Shown: in pieces, positions 54,369-55,408 of the stretch | How the letters are laid out: every line of letters starts with the position of its first letter | Numbering within the stretch: position 1 is the first letter of the stretch | Source of the DNA: Akkermansia muciniphila | Lineage (GTDB): Bacteria; Verrucomicrobiota; Verrucomicrobiia; Verrucomicrobiales; Akkermansiaceae | Assembly (NCBI GenBank): GCA_945888515.1 | Contig: CAMDAD010000020.1 | Location: forward strand, 1 to 55,408 | Direction: 5' to 3' | DNA length: 55,408 bases | The notes under the pieces: generated by a model | What the model was told of the DNA's origin: nothing | The model's input: only the letters and a program-made list of their open reading frames with translations | Databases searched by the model: none | Position numbers and translations under genes: made by a program

Positions 54369-55130
54369 GTGAGCGATGGTCCTGAAGCGATCTTGGAATT
54401 TTCCGTGATTGACGAGACTGACGACTACATCGTCATCGCTAAGCCCGCGCCTTTGATCGTACATCCGTCAAACGGCCGCACCGAGCCCACTTTACTCTGC
54501 GGGTTGGAGAGTTTGCTCGCGTTCGAAATGGCGAACGGTCACAAGCCCGCCATCATCACACGGCTTGATCGCGAAACGAGCGGCCTCGTTTTGGTGGCGA
54601 AACACACAGAGGCCGCGCGCTCTCTCGCGATGAGCTTGCAGAACCGCATGGCGGAAAAAAAATATCTCGCCATCGTCCACGGTCATCCGAGTTGGGACGA
54701 GATCGATGTGGATCAACCTATCATCCGTCAAGGCCTCGTGCAGCCGAGTGCGATCTGGCTGAAGCGCACGGTGCATCCACAGGGGCGCGTGAGTTTTACT
54801 CGCTTCCGCTGCCTGCGTCGCTGGACGAATGCTTGCGGCACCTTCAGTGAAGTGGACTGTGAGCCGCTCACCGGACGCACCCATCAAATCCGCGTTCACC
54901 TCGCTCATCTCGGGTTTCCTATCGTGGGCGATAAAATTTACGGCACCGAGGAATCACGCTTTCTCCAGTTCATCGAAACCGGCTGGACCGAAGAACTGCG
55001 CCACAACCTCATCCTGCCAAGGCAGGCACTCCACGCCTCCACCCTCAAAATCCCTTGGCAAGGAAGCTCCCGCGAATGGCACTGCCCCCTCACGCCCGAT
55101 CTTGTGAATTTCAGCCAATCCCCATTCTAA
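54369..55130 (+). CDS. RluA-family pseudouridine synthase
   Basis: The 253-residue protein starts at a GTG and has DDYIVIAKPAPLIVHPSNG, the catalytic motif RLDRETSGLVLVAK with its Asp, KKYLAIVHG and GRTHQIRVHLAHLGFPIVGD, all standard for the RluA/RluC/RluD family. There is no N-terminal S4 domain, so a TruC- or RluA-like specificity is likely; which RNA it modifies cannot be told. Confidence 0.92.
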   Translation: MSDGPEAILEFSVIDETDDYIVIAKPAPLIVHPSNGRTEPTLLCGLESLLAFEMANGHKPAIITRLDRETSGLVLVAKHTEAARSLAMSLQNRMAEKKYLAIVHGHPSWDEIDVDQPIIRQGLVQPSAIWLKRTVHPQGRVSFTRFRCLRRWTNACGTFSEVDCEPLTGRTHQIRVHLAHLGFPIVGDKIYGTEESRFLQFIETGWTEELRHNLILPRQALHASTLKIPWQGSSREWHCPLTPDLVNFSQSPF

Positions 55131-55199
55131 CAAATCAAAAACCAAAGATCAAAAATCGACTTTTTTCATAGTGGTGTTTGAGAGATCCCCGCAACCTTT
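55131..55199. other. AT-rich spacer before the transposase remnant
   Basis: The sequence is dominated by runs such as AAATCAAAAACCAAAGATC, an imperfect short tandem pattern. No gene, terminator stem or insertion-sequence end is recognisable. Confidence 0.3.
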
Positions 55200-55408
55200 C
55201 TACTCTATTGATCGACTGTCGCGCAATCGAGGAAGTCGACACCGCAGCTTGGGGACTTCCAACTTCACCGTGCCTGCCGATGTCGTCAGGTTCCGCTCAT
55301 AACTCCCGCTCCGATACGCCTTGCGGCCTTCATTGCGCTCATGCCTCTTGGCTGAACACAAATCCTCAGCCTCCGCTTGCAATAGCCCGTTGAGCGCCTC
55401 CTCCACGG
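55200..55408 (-). pseudogene. IS256/Mutator-family transposase remnant, entering from beyond the window
   Basis: The minus-strand frame runs in from the window edge and encodes about 69 residues. EEALNGLLQAEAEDLCSAKR, then ERNEGRKAYRSGSYERNL, and VKLEVPKLR match the N-terminal DNA-binding part of IS256-family transposases. Directly after PKLR similarity ends and a stop follows within 15 codons, so the catalytic DDE domain is missing. The apparent GTG start at 55406 is probably an internal codon. Confidence 0.75.

Noticed and set aside
5480-55130. Frequent CTAACA/TGTTAG hexamers, considered as an uptake- or chi-like signal
   Set aside because: Roughly two dozen counted by eye over both strands, close to what base composition predicts; no orientation or spacing pattern.
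55131-55260. TCGACT/AGTCGA inverted repeat next to the transposase remnant as an attachment site or IS end
   Set aside because: Too short, inside the decayed coding part, with no target duplication visible; the window ends before the other side can be inspected.
1-55408. CRISPR array or prophage
   Set aside because: No regularly spaced repeats, cas genes, integrase or phage structural genes were seen.

Overview
The window looks like a chromosomal stretch from a Gram-negative member of the phylum Verrucomicrobiota, with moderately high GC by eye. Three things point there: a four-gene cassette matching the 'Verru_Chthon cassette' proteins D-B-C-A, an autotransporter-associated beta-strand-repeat surface protein, and a mix of DUF1080, GH10-like, ECF sigma/Ser-Thr kinase and McsAB-ClpC genes that is typical of the Planctomycetota-Verrucomicrobiota group. 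This placement is inferred from gene content; no rRNA gene is present.

Layout. 1-2.7 kb: a beta-strand-repeat protein cut off inside a repeat, then a C-terminal remnant of a sulfite-reductase-type flavoprotein. 2.8-8.3 kb: a lipoprotein, a GH10-like protein lacking the usual acid/base Glu, a small lipoprotein, and an HtrA-like protease followed by a paralogue that has lost its whole catalytic triad. 8.4-13 kb: the pseudopilin cassette behind a sigma54-like promoter. 13-17 kb: a heme-dependent N-demethylase-like protein, a TlpA-type thioredoxin, a secreted CAP protein and glucuronate isomerase. 17-23.2 kb: ExbB-ExbD-ExbD with two periplasmic TPR-type proteins. 23.2-31.9 kb: KdsD, a ClC transporter, RlpA, small secreted proteins, an alpha/beta hydrolase and HisF. 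31.98 kb: tRNA-Tyr. 32.1-37.5 kb: an N-terminal flavoprotein remnant, rhamnulokinase, ClpX, citrate synthase and TsaB. 37.6-42.8 kb: IlvE, then McsA-McsB-ClpC. 42.8-50 kb: transketolase and a minus-strand chain dnaX-ybaB-CAP-ubiA-galK. 50-55.4 kb: a secreted rhodanese, an ECF sigma factor overlapping a kinase/SUMF1 protein, OsmC, an RluA-type pseudouridine synthase, and an IS256-type transposase remnant at the edge.

Most of the window is housekeeping and envelope biology. The parts that act as systems are: the HtrA/pseudo-HtrA pair; the cassette, which reads as a GspH-I-J-K-like minor pseudopilin set, including loss of Glu5 only in the K-like member; the Exb motor with TPR partners; the arginine-kinase/ClpC chain, which keeps the phosphoarginine-reading residues but has no CtsR beside it; and the sigma/kinase pair. 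Eight genes carry a TANNNT hexamer 6-8 nt before the start codon, suggesting leaderless or very short-leader mRNAs. Truncated genes at both window edges and two separated pieces of one flavoprotein family indicate past rearrangement. No CRISPR array, prophage or complete insertion sequence was seen.
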